A stretch of 64,000 bases of DNA from Turnera subulata (lineage: Eukaryota > Streptophyta > Magnoliopsida > Malpighiales > Passifloraceae), in NCBI GenBank assembly GCA_028386065.3, contig JAKUCV010000256.1, positions 39,827 to 103,826 of the forward strand. The letters run 5' to 3'. The first letter of the stretch is position 1. Each line of letters starts with the position of its first letter. The position numbers and the translations under genes are program-made. The notes under the pieces are model-generated. The model was not told where the DNA came from, did no database searches, and worked only from the letters and a program-made list of their open reading frames with translations. Positions 36,783-49,048 of the stretch are shown piece by piece.

Positions 36783-37982
36783 TGAAAATAAAAGCCCTTC
36801 TACCCCCTTCACCTTCTGCTGGGCCGGACCAAATGCTCTGGAGGCCTGACAACTGTGGTTGCTTCTCTGTGGCATCAGCATACCAGGAGAATGAGAGGCC
36901 GACGTGCGGAATACAAGATGATATTTGGCCACTCATCTGGAAATGGAAAGGACCACAAAGGATCCGTTCTTTTCTGTGGCTTGTAGCAAGAAATCGGCTA
37001 CTGACTAATGAGGAGCGGAATCGGAGACATTTGTCTCCTAGTCCTAACTGCGAAGCATGTCACCAGAAAGAATCAATTCTGCATATTTTGAGGGATTGTG
37101 AGATGGCAACCCCTATTTGGCGGGAGCTTGTTAAACCAGAATTCCTTGCCTCTTTTTTTGATACAGACATGGTGCAGTGGCTAAGGATTAACCTTAGCAA
37201 AGGGAGCAGTTCTCTCAGGGGCGAGGATGGGCCGACAACTTTTGGGGTAGCGGTTTGGTCTCTGTGGAAGATGAGGAATGAACGGTGGGTGAATCAAGAC
37301 ATGTCTCGACGCGTCTACTGTAAAAGTATTCGAATGATGGTGGCGAATGTTAAAAGGGCCAGTGTTTTGGAGGATCATTGTGAAGGCCTTCGACCGAAGG
37401 TAGAACAACCTGTGTTTTGGAAACCACCCATTGCTGGCTTTTACAAACTAAACTCCGATGGTGCTGCTAAAGGAAACCCAGGTGCGGCTGGAGCTGGGGG
37501 GACTTATAAGGGATGAGCAGGGTCGTTTTATGGTGGGGTTTTCACATGTGGGCTTTTGTACTGCAACTCGGGCTGAGCTGTGGGCTGTGAAAATCGGTCT
37601 TGATCTCGCTTGGCAGCAGGGTATTCGCTGCTTACAACTAGAGGTGGACTCTCAAGTTGTACAGCAGCTCATCATGGGATTAGAACCCAAGAAGGATGCT
37701 AACTCTGCTTTAGTGGACAACATTCGCCACCTCTTAGGCAAACCTTGGAAGGTTAAGATTGCACACATTTATAGGGAAGCTAACAAATGTGCTGATATGT
37801 TAGCTAACCTGGGAATTAACCATTCATTTGACATGGTTCAGTATGTGAATCCACCATCAGGACTTGTATCTTTGTTAAGGCAGGATGTAATGGGCGTGGC
37901 CCAAAATAGACTTGTAAGAGGGTGACTTGGCTTTTGTATGTTTTTTATAGCCGAAAGGCTCTCAATTACCAAAAAAAAAAAA
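36783..37982 (+). pseudogene. LINE (L1-type) 3' fragment: zf-RVT and RNase H, frameshifted
   Basis: The first part (to about 37498) carries the zinc-finger-like CEACHQKESILHILRDC of LINE polyproteins (zf-RVT). It leads into an RNase H domain beginning LNSDGAAKGNP. A one-base shift in a G run near 37495-37500 moves the frame; the domain continues in the next frame as GLIRDEQGRF, ATRAELWAV, LEVDSQ and NKCADMLAN, so all four acidic RNase H positions can be seen across the two frames. The second frame ends at 37925, followed by a short 3' region and an A-rich tail at about 37970-37982, as expected of a 5'-truncated LINE copy. No matching target duplication was found. Confidence 0.85.
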
Positions 37983-38363
37983 ACTAATTTAAGCAGTAAT
38001 CTTTTTGCAAAAGTTCAAATTGAGTCTAAAAAAAAAGAAAAGTTCAAATTGAGTTTCAATTACAGTTTTTAAACTAAAACAAAGAAAAACAATATCATAA
38101 TATCATAATAGTGTTAATTCGATTATTTCCCAGATATGGTGGCATCAATAATCAATATAGCCAAATTCACCCTTGCTTTTGCCATAGTAACATATTTTCA
38201 TTTTATTTTAGGTTCTTGTGGAATAATATCTTGACGTATTTTTTTCATCCAATAAAAAGCATTTACAAACGATAATCCCATCATTTTTTGTTAATCTATT
38301 CATAAGGAATCACACAGAGTTCTATATAAATCTGTTCGTGCACGAACAACGAGCGACCCTCGA
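37983..38363. other. AT-rich spacer
   Basis: No gene seen. Contains two nearby copies of aaagttcaaattgagt (about 38011-38058). Confidence 0.5.
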
Positions 38364-38560
38364 CCTACCGATTCGACTGATTGAAGAGCCGAACCGACAA
38401 TCGGATCCGACCGTTGAAAGGCTGAATGGACGGTGTCGCACGTCCTGGACCGGGTTTTGATGCTGACCTGCCGATTCGACCAATGGAAGGCCAAACCGAC
38501 AACCGAATCCGACCGTTGAAAGAAGGGTCGAACGGATGAACGTCAAACGCCCTAAATCGG
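38364..38560. repeat. Tandem dimer, unit about 105 bp
   Basis: Two diverged copies, each starting ccgattcgac and including gaccgttgaaag, begin at about 38366 and 38471. Rich in CGA/TCG, unlike the surrounding AT-rich DNA. Confidence 0.75.
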
Positions 38561-39009
38561 GTTTGGTGTTTTGGGTTTTCTAAGTTATACTAAACTAGTA
38601 AAGCATGATAAATAATAACGCTGAAGCGTGATAAAAGATTGGCCCATTAATTGATTTTTTTTTTGGATACCGGTACAAGCATTACCAATAACTTTATATA
38701 GGTTATCACAAAACAAACGATAAAACAATAAAGCGCCCCAAGGAGGCGAGATATTCCCTGAACTCCGATATCTCCCTTTTAATTTTCAAACGACGAATAG
38801 AAATCACAAAGGATTGCGCAGACTCCAACGACTTGTGGACATCCTTGATCACAAGTCAACCCAATGTTCTAACAACTTGACAATATCAACCATGATTCAA
38901 ATTCAAATACAAGTATTAGTCCTTGACCAACGTAAGACATCAGACTTAGAACAGTGAATGATATCAGTCTAGTGTCATGAACTATGTTAAACACCTGATA
39001 TCGAACTCA

Positions 39010-39141
39010 GGCCAGTGAAAGACATCGGTCTTAGTCCAGTGGAGACCCATGACATTGGTCTTAGACCAGTGGATGATATCGGTCTTGGACCAGTGGATGA
39101 CATCGGTCTTGGACCAGTGGATGACATTGGTCTTGGACCAG
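39010..39141. repeat. 24-bp minisatellite
   Basis: Five to six copies of a unit like ggtcttggaccagtggatga+catc, the right-hand ones almost perfect. The unit is a multiple of three, so it is open on both strands (plus frame DIGLGPVD repeated), but no host gene is recognised around it. Confidence 0.85.
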
Positions 39142-39394
39142 ATACCAAAGAAAAGACTATTGGGCCTATAAGAGCACAGTACCGGCCCCTGACCAGAAAG
39201 AGCACAAACATGTCGGTGCCTTCACTGGTAGAGAGCCAAATTGTATGGCCTGCAGCATCTCCACATCTACTTTGTTCACCTCAGAAAAGGCATCATCCTT
39301 CTTCGTGAGTTCTACCAAGTCGATAGACCTGCGTTTGGGGACCCAAACCTTGGTTAACGGCCTTACATGGTGCGACTTGATCTCCTTTCTGATT

Positions 39395-41979
39395 GGAAAG
39401 GCATTCTTTTCGCCCTACACAATACCTGTCTTCCTGACTGCAATTGAAGAAACCACTGCAATTTGCAGCAAGTGTTCCTCAAAATATTTAGATGCAATAC
39501 AGTTCTTTACTGTTTCTCCTTCTGCTATTGATTGGTTCACCTGATGACTTGCTAAATTTCCAGAAAACTACCATACTAGTGCAGAATGGAACTAGAGTAA
39601 CCAATGCAGCTAAAAGATTTTGCGGTGATCACAAAATGTTCAATAAGACGAGTACTTTGAAGTTTGGTCATCATAAATGTCACAAAGCTATAGAGTTGGA
39701 CCTTTGTTCTATTATTTTTAGCAAATTGAGACCAACTTCGATATTGAACCAGTAGTAGTTACCCATCAGGACAGCATTCTTTTAGATGTACTTTTAGATT
39801 CATTCACAATTTTCTTTTGAAGCCGGTGAATGTTGTCTACCCCTATGTTAAAAAGGTCTTGGCAATTCATTTAGGTGAAGCATTGCGTTAACACTTGTTT
39901 GATGGAATTTTAGGGGTGAATTTTAAAAATACCCCAAGTCTTTACATGATTGACAGGGACTGAAAGATGGAGAACGAATTGCCGATGAACAATCCATACG
40001 AAGCAAACATCTGAGGATGACTTAGATATTATGGATCAAGAATAGTACAACTACAATTCTCAACACTTCTTCCTTACTGTAAGTGTACCCGAAGCCAAAG
40101 AATTAACCCACCCATGAACCGAAAGATAACCACAGTCCACACATCCAGTTTTTGCCAATCAACTCCCCTCAACTCTGTTCCACAATCTTAGCTAAACAAA
40201 CATCATTCACAGGTCAGCGCACCCAAATATCTCCATCTATGAATCTTCCAATTGAAATAAATCAATGCACACCAATTCTACTTAGAAAGGCCTGCTAATA
40301 AATTCCAATGAGCAGTCACTCCAAGAGTAAGCGAACAACTCTTTCATTTTTCAAACATGATGCAAGGCACACTTTGTGCTTATTGACTCGAGACGGAAAC
40401 CAGAATGCAGCTTGGTTCACAGTCACAACCCAATAAGGGAAAATTAACTGTGGATCTTTTCCAGCAGCTTGTTTTTATTGAATTACTTATGCAGGGTACT
40501 AACTGAGTTTATGTTTATAGCAATGGATTTTAAGGGAGACCCAGGAAATGGTGTCATGAACCTCTTTTATTAATAGCAATGGATGCAATAGTTGTTTTCT
40601 AAGTCACTGTTGGCTAATACTGTTTACTCAGTGCTTCACCTGGCTAGCTGAAGTTTCTAGAAAACCATGAAGGCATGCAGAAAATGGAAAACCTTGAAAG
40701 ATACATCACTGAGTGCGTAGTCTTTTAATATCATTTAAAAGAATTGCAAAAACACAAGTGTTCAACATATGAGTTTTAGGTAATCATGATCATGTGGAAA
40801 TTTAAGGGTTGTTCTGCATAGTATAAGTAGTTATCCATCAGGGCAATACCTTTTAAATCACTTCCAGAATCATTCACAGTTTGCTTCTGCTAGTGGTTGC
40901 AGTTTGTTTCTCCCTAGCGTTAAATAGTTCTTGGCATTTCATTCTGATGAAGCAGTATACTAAGCTTACTTTGATGCAGTATAGAGTTGAATACTTGATT
41001 AAACATACCAAGTCTCTACCAAAAACTATAGGGAGCAAAGATGGAAAACAACATTATCTGGCAGAAGATGAAAATGAAGCTTACATCTGAGTGATTCTAG
41101 CAAGTGCAACTGACCAAATAGATCAATGGAATGGATGGAAACAGGGAGGACCAAGGAAGAAGATCAAGCATCACAGGCAGGAAGCTTTAATAATGGAATA
41201 TACAGTGCAAGGATTTTAACGTTTAGCGCCTCAATTAAAAATAGGGAAGCGTAAAAGACCCACCCTACCAATTTTCATGTCTGTTGCTTTTTCTTTTTCG
41301 TTTTTGAGCTTAGAAAAGGATGATATCATCTATATTTAGAAACACGGTAACAAGTTATTGAACCTGGCCGATGGTATCACTCACATGAAGAACTACCACC
41401 ATGGCACCTCCCAATTCCCCCCTCTTCTGTTGAGTTCACTCACATAAAGAACCACCACCATGTCACCCTCCACCTCCCTCTTTTTTGAGGAAAAGTATGG
41501 TTGAGCATATTTTCCCATCTAGATCTCTCTGCATGGTTGTTTTAGAAACTACATATATGTCCAACTGCTCTTCTAGTTGGGCCAAAATTAGCACATGTGA
41601 GGATAAAAAAGGATACTAACCGCTAACGGACACCAAAACCGGAAACAAACGTCATAGTTTGAAACACAACTGACAGAATCTACCAAAGATTCATTCAGAC
41701 CAACCGCTTCCAGTTACTTCCAATTCCCTGACTACACTACAAGTACCCATTTAGAAATCCGACAATCTCTCCATCAATTCAGACAAGATTCGGGACACAT
41801 ATGTCAATAATTTACATTTCCACATTGAACCAAACCGAACAACCTTGTCAGCAATGCAACAGCGTAAGTTTACCCCCAAAAAAGGAAAAAGCATTCACCG
41901 TATATGTTAGATGTAAAAATGTATGCCAAAACAAAACAAAAAAACAAGAAACACACTAGAGGAAACAATTTCTTACCTT
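39395..41979. other. Downstream DNA of A2, no gene supported
   Basis: Matches 4545-6882. Has about 300 extra bases at 39553-39858 relative to block 1. Confidence 0.6.
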
Positions 41980-43302
41980 TTAAAGCAGAGCGAGGTGCTC
42001 AGTGAACTGGTCCAGAACAGCCCTGGAACTCTCAGGGAAACTGCAATCGAACTTGGCACTAAGATCACCAGCTCTCTTCCTCATGCCCTTGTCACTCATC
42101 AACCTATCTATTCCCTTTCCAATGCCGCTCACAGTGCCTTTACCTTTGACCATCTGTGAGAAATTATGGCACACATAGTACCCCACCTTAAGAGACTCCA
42201 CCACCAACTTGGCATTATAGAATTGGTCACCAGTCTTGGGCCACGCCAAGACAGGTTTCCCAAGCCCAATAGCCTCCATCAACGGCTCCCAACTGCAGTG
42301 AGACAGGAATCCTGCGGTGGAGCGATGGTTTAGTATCTTACAGCTTGGGATCATTTCGCTTGTGATCAAACCTCTACCCCCCACGGCATCATTCACCCTG
42401 GGATAGTACCCGCCACTGTGGGATTCGGGTCGGACCACCCAAATGAAAGGGTGGGTCGAGGACCCGAGTGCATCAGCCAGCAGTGGGTATTCCTCTGTGG
42501 TAGGGTCCACGGAAGTCTCGAAAGAAACCAACAGTACAGATCTAGGTGGCTTCGAATCCAACCAATTGATGACCCTAGCCTCACCCTCATTGCTCGCTCG
42601 AACATCGGTTACAGCCAACCTAAAATACTCCCGGGGGAGAAGCGGGCCCACGCCCCAGACCCGTAGCTTGAGTTTCTTACTCAGTCCCTCGATAAACGGA
42701 CGCTCCAGATCATCGCACGTGTTGATCATAGCCCCCATGAACTTGTTGGTGGAACCCACCCAGGGAGGGGTGTCACCGGGCCCGGAGAGCCCGATAACTC
42801 CCGGGCCAGACCCGAAAAATCCACAACCCAGGAGCCACCCAATCAATCCTCCCGAATTCTTCTCGGGCTCCAGGGCAGCGACGTACTCCCGGGTGGTAGA
42901 ATACGCGCTGGAGGTGAAAAAACCGGCGACGGGGATGTGTTTTTGGGAGAAAATATCGATCAACCAATTCATGGGGCCAAGCAGACCCACGTCCAAAATG
43001 GCACCAACGGGTCCTCTCTCGTCGGTGCGTCGAGTTGTCACGTAAGAGGACAGGGATTGCCTCATGGGTTCAATCAACAGAGACGGGTCGGAGCCGGATC
43101 CGAGCCCGACTTCTGGTTCGGGTATCTCAAAAAGTTCCGTCGTTGTGTTTTGACGGAAGGTGTCAGGAACGGAGGCGGAGAAGGTGGAGAGGGTGACGAG
43201 GGAAGTTCTGCAATTGAGCAGAGTCAAGCGCTTGCAGAGCTCTATGCCGGGAAGTATACCACCTTGGCCAACGGCGACGTAAATATCCAAGCGGTCACAC
43301 AT
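41980..43302 (-). CDS. UGT-like protein A2 (non-canonical PSPG box)
   Basis: 440 codons from the MCDRL start, which is the only start conserved with A1. The frame is open for seven more codons upstream to a Met at 43323, but in A1 that codon is absent. By eye it differs from A1 at seven residues (51, 126, 144, 217, 317, 370, 420), so the pair is about 98% identical. It has the same Gly at the position of the catalytic histidine, the retained Asp104, and the altered SHCSWEP box. It is intronless and probably cytosolic. Function as for A1 is unproven; the near-identity suggests recent duplication, gene conversion or strong constraint. Confidence 0.88.
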   Translation of the reverse strand: MCDRLDIYVAVGQGGILPGIELCKRLTLLNCRTSLVTLSTFSASVPDTFRQNTTTELFEIPEPEVGLGSGSDPSLLIEPMRQSLSSYVTTRRTDERGPVGAILDVGLLGPMNWLIDIFSQKHIPVAGFFTSSAYSTTREYVAALEPEKNSGGLIGWLLGCGFFGSGPGVIGLSGPGDTPPWVGSTNKFMGAMINTCDDLERPFIEGLSKKLKLRVWGVGPLLPREYFRLAVTDVRASNEGEARVINWLDSKPPRSVLLVSFETSVDPTTEEYPLLADALGSSTHPFIWVVRPESHSGGYYPRVNDAVGGRGLITSEMIPSCKILNHRSTAGFLSHCSWEPLMEAIGLGKPVLAWPKTGDQFYNAKLVVESLKVGYYVCHNFSQMVKGKGTVSGIGKGIDRLMSDKGMRKRAGDLSAKFDCSFPESSRAVLDQFTEHLALL

Positions 43303-46300
43303 TTTTCTCGGTTTTGGGTGCAAAGAAGGGAGAGGTTTGTTGTGTTTGGGTTTAGGGGTTTGAGTTGTTTTCTTGCTTTTTTCTTTCAGAGTTTAGAGGG
43401 AGGAGAAGAAATGGAAATTTATCGGGAAGGCGGTGAGGGGAAAGAAAGTGGAGGGAGAGGGGAACTAATGCAAGCGTGGCGACATGCTTGTGGTGGTGTC
43501 AAAGGGCTTTTATGTCTCTACAATCTTTTTATTCCTTTTCGCCATTTTTTTATTCGAAACAAAGAGAGAGAGAGTATAGAGGAGGATGGAGTAGCGTTGG
43601 ATGGGAAGAAGACAAAGAGTAAAACAAACTTAGACCAACGCGCCATAATGGTGGCGCGTGATTCTCCGCATGCAGACATAAGAACACTCGTAAATTTTCA
43701 ACTCCCCCACTCATATAACTTGTCCGTATCACCGGTAAACAGTAATGGTAATATGCTTCTTCATTAGTTAAGCAACCTAACTGCTTCCTAAGCCTTAATT
43801 AACAGCACTCTTTGTTCCAGTTGATTAGTTAATTTAAAACTTTTTTTGTCGATAGTTAATTCAAAACTAAAAGTATAAGTATGTGCTCGGGTTAATTACT
43901 AGAAGAAGGAAAACAAAAAAAAAAGCTACAGTAACTAATGGTGAGTTGGGAATAAAGAGAAATGGATGATCCTGAATTGTTAGTATCGGGAGGAGGGAGA
44001 GAATTAAACATTAGCCGCGCCGCAGGAATCGAATCGACCACATAAAAAAATGGCGGATGAACTGATGTAGCCAAGTGTAGTGCCGTTAATTTAACTAACA
44101 ACTATAGAATAAAAATGTTCTTTAAAGATCCCTATAAGAAGTAGTAGTAGGGATATTCAAAGACAGCGGCAACACTGGATAGAAAGGCGGCATTCATGGG
44201 TGGGGCTTTTTAATGTTTAATTTTAAAAAAATTCATTTGGGGTTTGGGTGAAATGACCAAAGAGTACACCAGCAGGAATGGGTAAGCTTAGGGCATTTCC
44301 TTCCTTGTCACGCGGTTTAACGTATAGGCGGCCAATTTCAAAACTCACTCCACACCACACCACACCACCACTTCTCTTCTAGTTGTAGTAGTACCGCCTC
44401 CTAACCCTTACCGATACCGAATGCCTGGCCCACCTCCAAAAATCTTCCAATAAGAAAGGACCCCCCATTGTCACTGTTCCTCGACAAAAGTCCCTTTCAC
44501 CAATTCTCCTTTTTTCTTTCTTCTGCAACCTCTCTCGCGAGTCACGTGCTTACATGGCAGCGAACGGCGAGCAACGACCCCCCCACACGCCACCAATTCC
44601 TTAACCCCTCTTTCTCCTCTTTCTGACCACATACTTATTAGTATTATATACTTCTTTTCTCTCTTAAGCTACAGTTTATAGTATAATTGTAGTGATGATC
44701 GATCACTTCAGTTGGTATATATGTTGAGTTGAGCACACACGACACATGGTGTGAACTGAAACCTATTCTGTGTTGTATTGTATACTATCTCGAGTACTAT
44801 GAGCTTTAGCTACAGTTTACTAGTATACATTCTCATACGTGTCGAATCACTTTTGTCTGCCTCCTTACATTGCCTGTAATTCCCCGATCGGGCAACCAGC
44901 GAATCAGAGACTGTAACAGGTGATGGCGAAGATAAACGGCATACTGCCACGTTTCATACCACCCCCCCGCCGTTAATGACAAAATCTCAAAATCATCAAC
45001 AACAAATTCAACTCTACGCGGAAGACCCGTAAGTGTTTCCCACGCTCGGAAGGCTTATCTGTTCATAATTAATTACTAATTAGGACTAATTTACTACCCA
45101 CCAAAAAAGTCAGTAATTAACGATGCTTACTCTTTATTATACAAATCGCTTTACCATAGCACAATGTGCAAATAACATGTACAAGCTCTTAACCGAATAT
45201 CACTGAAAACAACACTCATTTTTTGTTGGTACATATTCCAGATGAAATGCCACAATAAGATCTACCCAGACTTATCCAACGTTTTGTTGATTTCATGTTT
45301 CTATTTTTCAATTATATAGATGTGATTTTTTTCTGACGCTTAAAAAATTTTCGTTGAGGCTCCGTCGTAGCTTTATCCTGCCTAATTGGTTTCAAAATGG
45401 GGACAATAAACTTTATAATTCTCGTATGTTATGCAATTTGCTAGGCACACATATATGATATGATGCGTGCTATCAGCCTAGAGTTACTCATAAATCACAT
45501 ATTCAAATCAACTCATAGTTCAGTTATTTGTTTTCTACACATATTAGGCCTAATCGTGAGAATATGCAAACGTTTGAAGCAATAGGCCTTGAAACGGGCA
45601 AATTGTTCTCGTCGTCCAGAAACAGCAGAGAGGCACTTCAGTCGAATTTGCAAGCGCAAACAATGGACGGAAAGAGGAAAACCATGACAGGCAAGACAAG
45701 GATCCAAGTCATGATCATTAATTTGGATAAACACATGCCATTACACAACAAGTGGTATTAAAAAAAAAAATGTGGCGAGTATTAAAAAGTTGGCACAACC
45801 TTCAGAGCTAAAGTTATGTAAGTTTCAATGTTTTTCTTGCTTGAAAATAACCAAAAAAAATTAAAAACAGGCCCGCTAATTTGTCATTAACTACAAGAAA
45901 AAAGCTGTTTTGTATAGTTGCAATGATATAAAGTAATGATTTTTATGCCAAATAAATTTTTTTTGAAAAATCAATAAATACTTTTAGGATTGGAGTAGAG
46001 GTACTAGGCCTAACCTACGAGTATATATGATTTTAACATTCATGCATCCGCAAATTCGATCTGTTCCGAATTCTTAAAGTAGAGTAGCCATCCATATATT
46101 CTTTCAAATGGTAGAGACTTAACCAACGATCTCAGAAATCGATGAAACGTATCCCAATTTTTCGTTTTGCAAAAAACCATACTCTTTCACCATGTTTATC
46201 CAAGCACACCCAGAGGAAAAACATATGAGTTCACAACATACATAGAACTAAAATGTTACCAAACAAAAATCTTCACCAACAAAGTTTCCTTTGAGGAAGC

Positions 46301-47770
46301 AAGCTAGACCATGTCCTCCAGCTTTAATCTCTATGTTTTCTTCTCATCTGTATGAAATAAGGAACAGAGGTTACTATGATGTATATATATGTCAATTTTT
46401 CAAGCAATATATACTAAGGCCTTTCATGGATGAAAACTCAGCTACAGAACATGAATAATGTCAGCCAATACAATTCTTACACTTCCCTCTAGCCAAGACA
46501 TTAATTAAGTGAAGTAGAAGAACTAGATAAACCATACAAACATAAATGGAAAGATAAAACCACATATCACGGATGGACTACAAACAACTGAGTTATGGAC
46601 CAAGCATCACAGTCAGGAAGCTGGAGAACCAAAATACCTCAATCACAATGCCAAATCATGACATCAAAGTAGCTCAACAGTAACTAGTTATTGCAATGTT
46701 TACCGCCAAATGATGTGCAAATCACTAGTTTAACGTTCAGACTACAGTAATATAGCCTATAGCATGTGAAGAAAACCAATCTAAGCAATCTTGCACAAAG
46801 TAGCTACCATTATGAATAAATTTAACCAGGATGTCAACGTTTCCATTCTTCCTTTATTAGTGTACTAACAAAAAGGTGCACAAACAGCAAAATTTGGACC
46901 CTCTTCCTTTGCTACAATCTTTGTTACTTCCAAAATCACAATAACTAAAATTGTGGCCTATAGATAGCAAGAAGCTTGTTGGAAGCTAATGATTCAATGG
47001 AACGTCTAAATCAGGGATAAGAATCCAACATTTCATCATGCAATTATGCTACTTAATGTTTAGTGCCTAAAGGAGGAAAGTCTAGAAAAGGTATATTTTT
47101 TGTGAAAACAGATGAACTTTATTGCATCAGAACTACCAACTGGACAACCCGTCCATGAGACATAACTCTGCATTTTTTTTTTATTTTCGAAAAATCTGCA
47201 TATTGATCATTATCTTCTTTCTCTCACGCTCTCACAGGATTCCCCCATTATTATGCAATCATGGCTTAGGTATTATACTAGACTATAGTTTCGCTCACCG
47301 AAAAGAAACAAAAAATATTTTTCCCGGTAAGAATTTCACAACACTTTTGGCATCTGCATAGTCCTTAGTTTCAGTTTGTTAAAAAAAACTGTATATCCAA
47401 CCGTTGGTTGGACCAAAAATACTAAAAAGGAAGGCTTACTACTGCGACAGGAATCGGATCTCAAAATGGGAAACAAAAATAAAATTTTGGATACTGGCAG
47501 AATCTAACGGATCAAGATTCAAGGCCGTGGCTCCCAGTTGCTTTAATCTCAGACCCAATGTATTGATAAGATCCCGACAACAACTTCAAGTGCTTCACGT
47601 AAGATTCCACACGCACAAAAAAAAACATTGTCCTACTTTCAACTAAACCTTATATATGCTTATCATCATCAACGTACTAATCAACGTCAACAACAAGATC
47701 TGACAAAGCAAAAAAACCATATCAAATCAAAACAAAAGGACAACCATATACAGAAACCGAAGACTGACCA
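43303..47770. other. Intergenic between A2 and B2
   Basis: Matches block 1 from 8206 to 14679 but lacks the hAT element, the NAC segment and the 199-bp solo LTR. It contains the A2 leader/promoter (left), a short segment at about 45111-45178 in place of the NAC fragment, and the B downstream module (46145-46575). No gene is supported; the long plus-strand frame starting at 42937 is an antisense shadow of A2. Confidence 0.6.
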
Positions 47771-49048
47771 CTAAAGCAGGGCAAGATCATCCGTGAAACG
47801 GACCAAAGCATCCCTTGAACTCTGAGGGAACCCCCAAGAGAAGCGGGCACCAAGATCTGCAGTCCTTCCCTCCATGTGCTTGTCACCCATCAACATATCA
47901 ATTCCTTTACCTATGCCCTTCACTGTGACCAACCCGTTGACCATATGGGAGAATTTATCACACACATAGTAACCCACCTTAAGCCTCTTGACCACCAACT
48001 TGGCATTGTACAATTGCTCGCTGGTCTTGGGCCATGCCAATATGGGGACACCAAGCCCAATAGCCTCCATCAAGGGCTCCCAACTGCAGTTACACAGGAA
48101 TCCTGCGGTGGAGGGATGGTTCAGCACCATACAGTTTGGCACCATTTCACTTGTAATCAAACCCTTCGCCATCACGCTATCGTCCACTTCGGGGTAGTAC
48201 CCACCGGGTCGGACCACCCAAATAAAAGAGTGGGTCGAAGCCTTGAGCGCATCGACCAAACGAGGGTATTCCTCTGCGGTCAGGCCCACGGAAGATACAA
48301 AGAGCACAGACCGACGTGGCCTCGAATCCAGCCAATCGATCACGCTTGCCTCACCCTCATTGCTTGATCGAACAGCAGTCCCGACCAAACTGAAGTACTC
48401 TCGGGGGAGTAAGGGGCCCACAGGCCAAACCCTCAACTTGAGTTTCTTAGCCAAGTCCTCAACATATGGACGCTCCAGATCATCCACCGTGTTGATCATC
48501 GCCCCCATGAACTTCTTGGTGAACCCCATCCAAGGCGGGTGGTCCCCGGGTTCGGATAGTCCAATAACCTTTGGGCCAACCCCGGCAAAACCCCAACCGG
48601 GAAGGCACCCAAGTAAGCCTACCGACTTGTCATCCTGGGTGGACGCATCGTACTCCATCGCGGTGGAGAATGCGCTGGAGGTGAAAAATCCGGTTATTGG
48701 GATATGATTGTGGGAGAAAACATCCACCAACCAGCGCATGGAGCGAAGCAAGCTCACGTCCACGATGGCGCCAACAGCTCCAGGCTCGTTGCTGCGGCGA
48801 ATTGTCAGGTAACATTCCAGAGATTGCTTCATGACGTCGACGGAGACGGATTCGGTTCCGGCTGCTTGGGCGGGTATCTCGAGCACTGGTGTCATAGTGT
48901 TCTGGCGGAAACTGGCAGGAACCAAGTGGGAGTGAGCGGAGGAAATGATGAGGGAAGCGTTGCAATTGGGGGAAGCCACGAGCTTGCATAGCTCCATGCC
49001 AGGGAGAACAAAGTTTTGGCCAAAAGCAAGGTAAAGTTCCATAGACAT
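47771..49048 (-). CDS. UGT-like protein B2 (non-canonical PSPG box)
   Basis: 425 codons, intronless. First loop LAFGQNFVLPG (no histidine), AIVDVSLLRSM with the conserved Asp, IPITGFFTSSAFS, VWPVGPLLPREYF, FIWVVRPGGYYP, and the box NHPSTAGFLCNCSWEP then AWPKTSEQLYNAK. B2 looks closer to the family consensus than B1: it has Gly where B1 has Ala in the box, and YYVCDKFSHMV as in C2. It does have its own oddity, GLSEPGDHPPW in place of GLSGPG. A TATA box lies about 230 bases upstream. Sugar donor and acceptor are unknown. Confidence 0.88.
   Translation of the reverse strand: MSMELYLAFGQNFVLPGMELCKLVASPNCNASLIISSAHSHLVPASFRQNTMTPVLEIPAQAAGTESVSVDVMKQSLECYLTIRRSNEPGAVGAIVDVSLLRSMRWLVDVFSHNHIPITGFFTSSAFSTAMEYDASTQDDKSVGLLGCLPGWGFAGVGPKVIGLSEPGDHPPWMGFTKKFMGAMINTVDDLERPYVEDLAKKLKLRVWPVGPLLPREYFSLVGTAVRSSNEGEASVIDWLDSRPRRSVLFVSSVGLTAEEYPRLVDALKASTHSFIWVVRPGGYYPEVDDSVMAKGLITSEMVPNCMVLNHPSTAGFLCNCSWEPLMEAIGLGVPILAWPKTSEQLYNAKLVVKRLKVGYYVCDKFSHMVNGLVTVKGIGKGIDMLMGDKHMEGRTADLGARFSWGFPQSSRDALVRFTDDLALL

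Noticed and set aside
31329..37982. One LINE spanning both the endonuclease and the RNase H fragments
   Set aside because: The two parts are on opposite strands and separated by the copia right end; they are separate insertions.
39145..39400. Minus-strand reading containing KVWVPKRRSIDLVE beside the minisatellite
   Set aside because: It hints at a retroelement polyprotein linker, but it is too short, is interrupted, and has no neighbouring domain to support it.
42937..43767. 276-codon plus-strand frame
   Set aside because: Antisense to A2 and into its leader; the matching frame opposite A1 is much shorter. The same holds for plus-strand frames opposite B1, B2 and C2.
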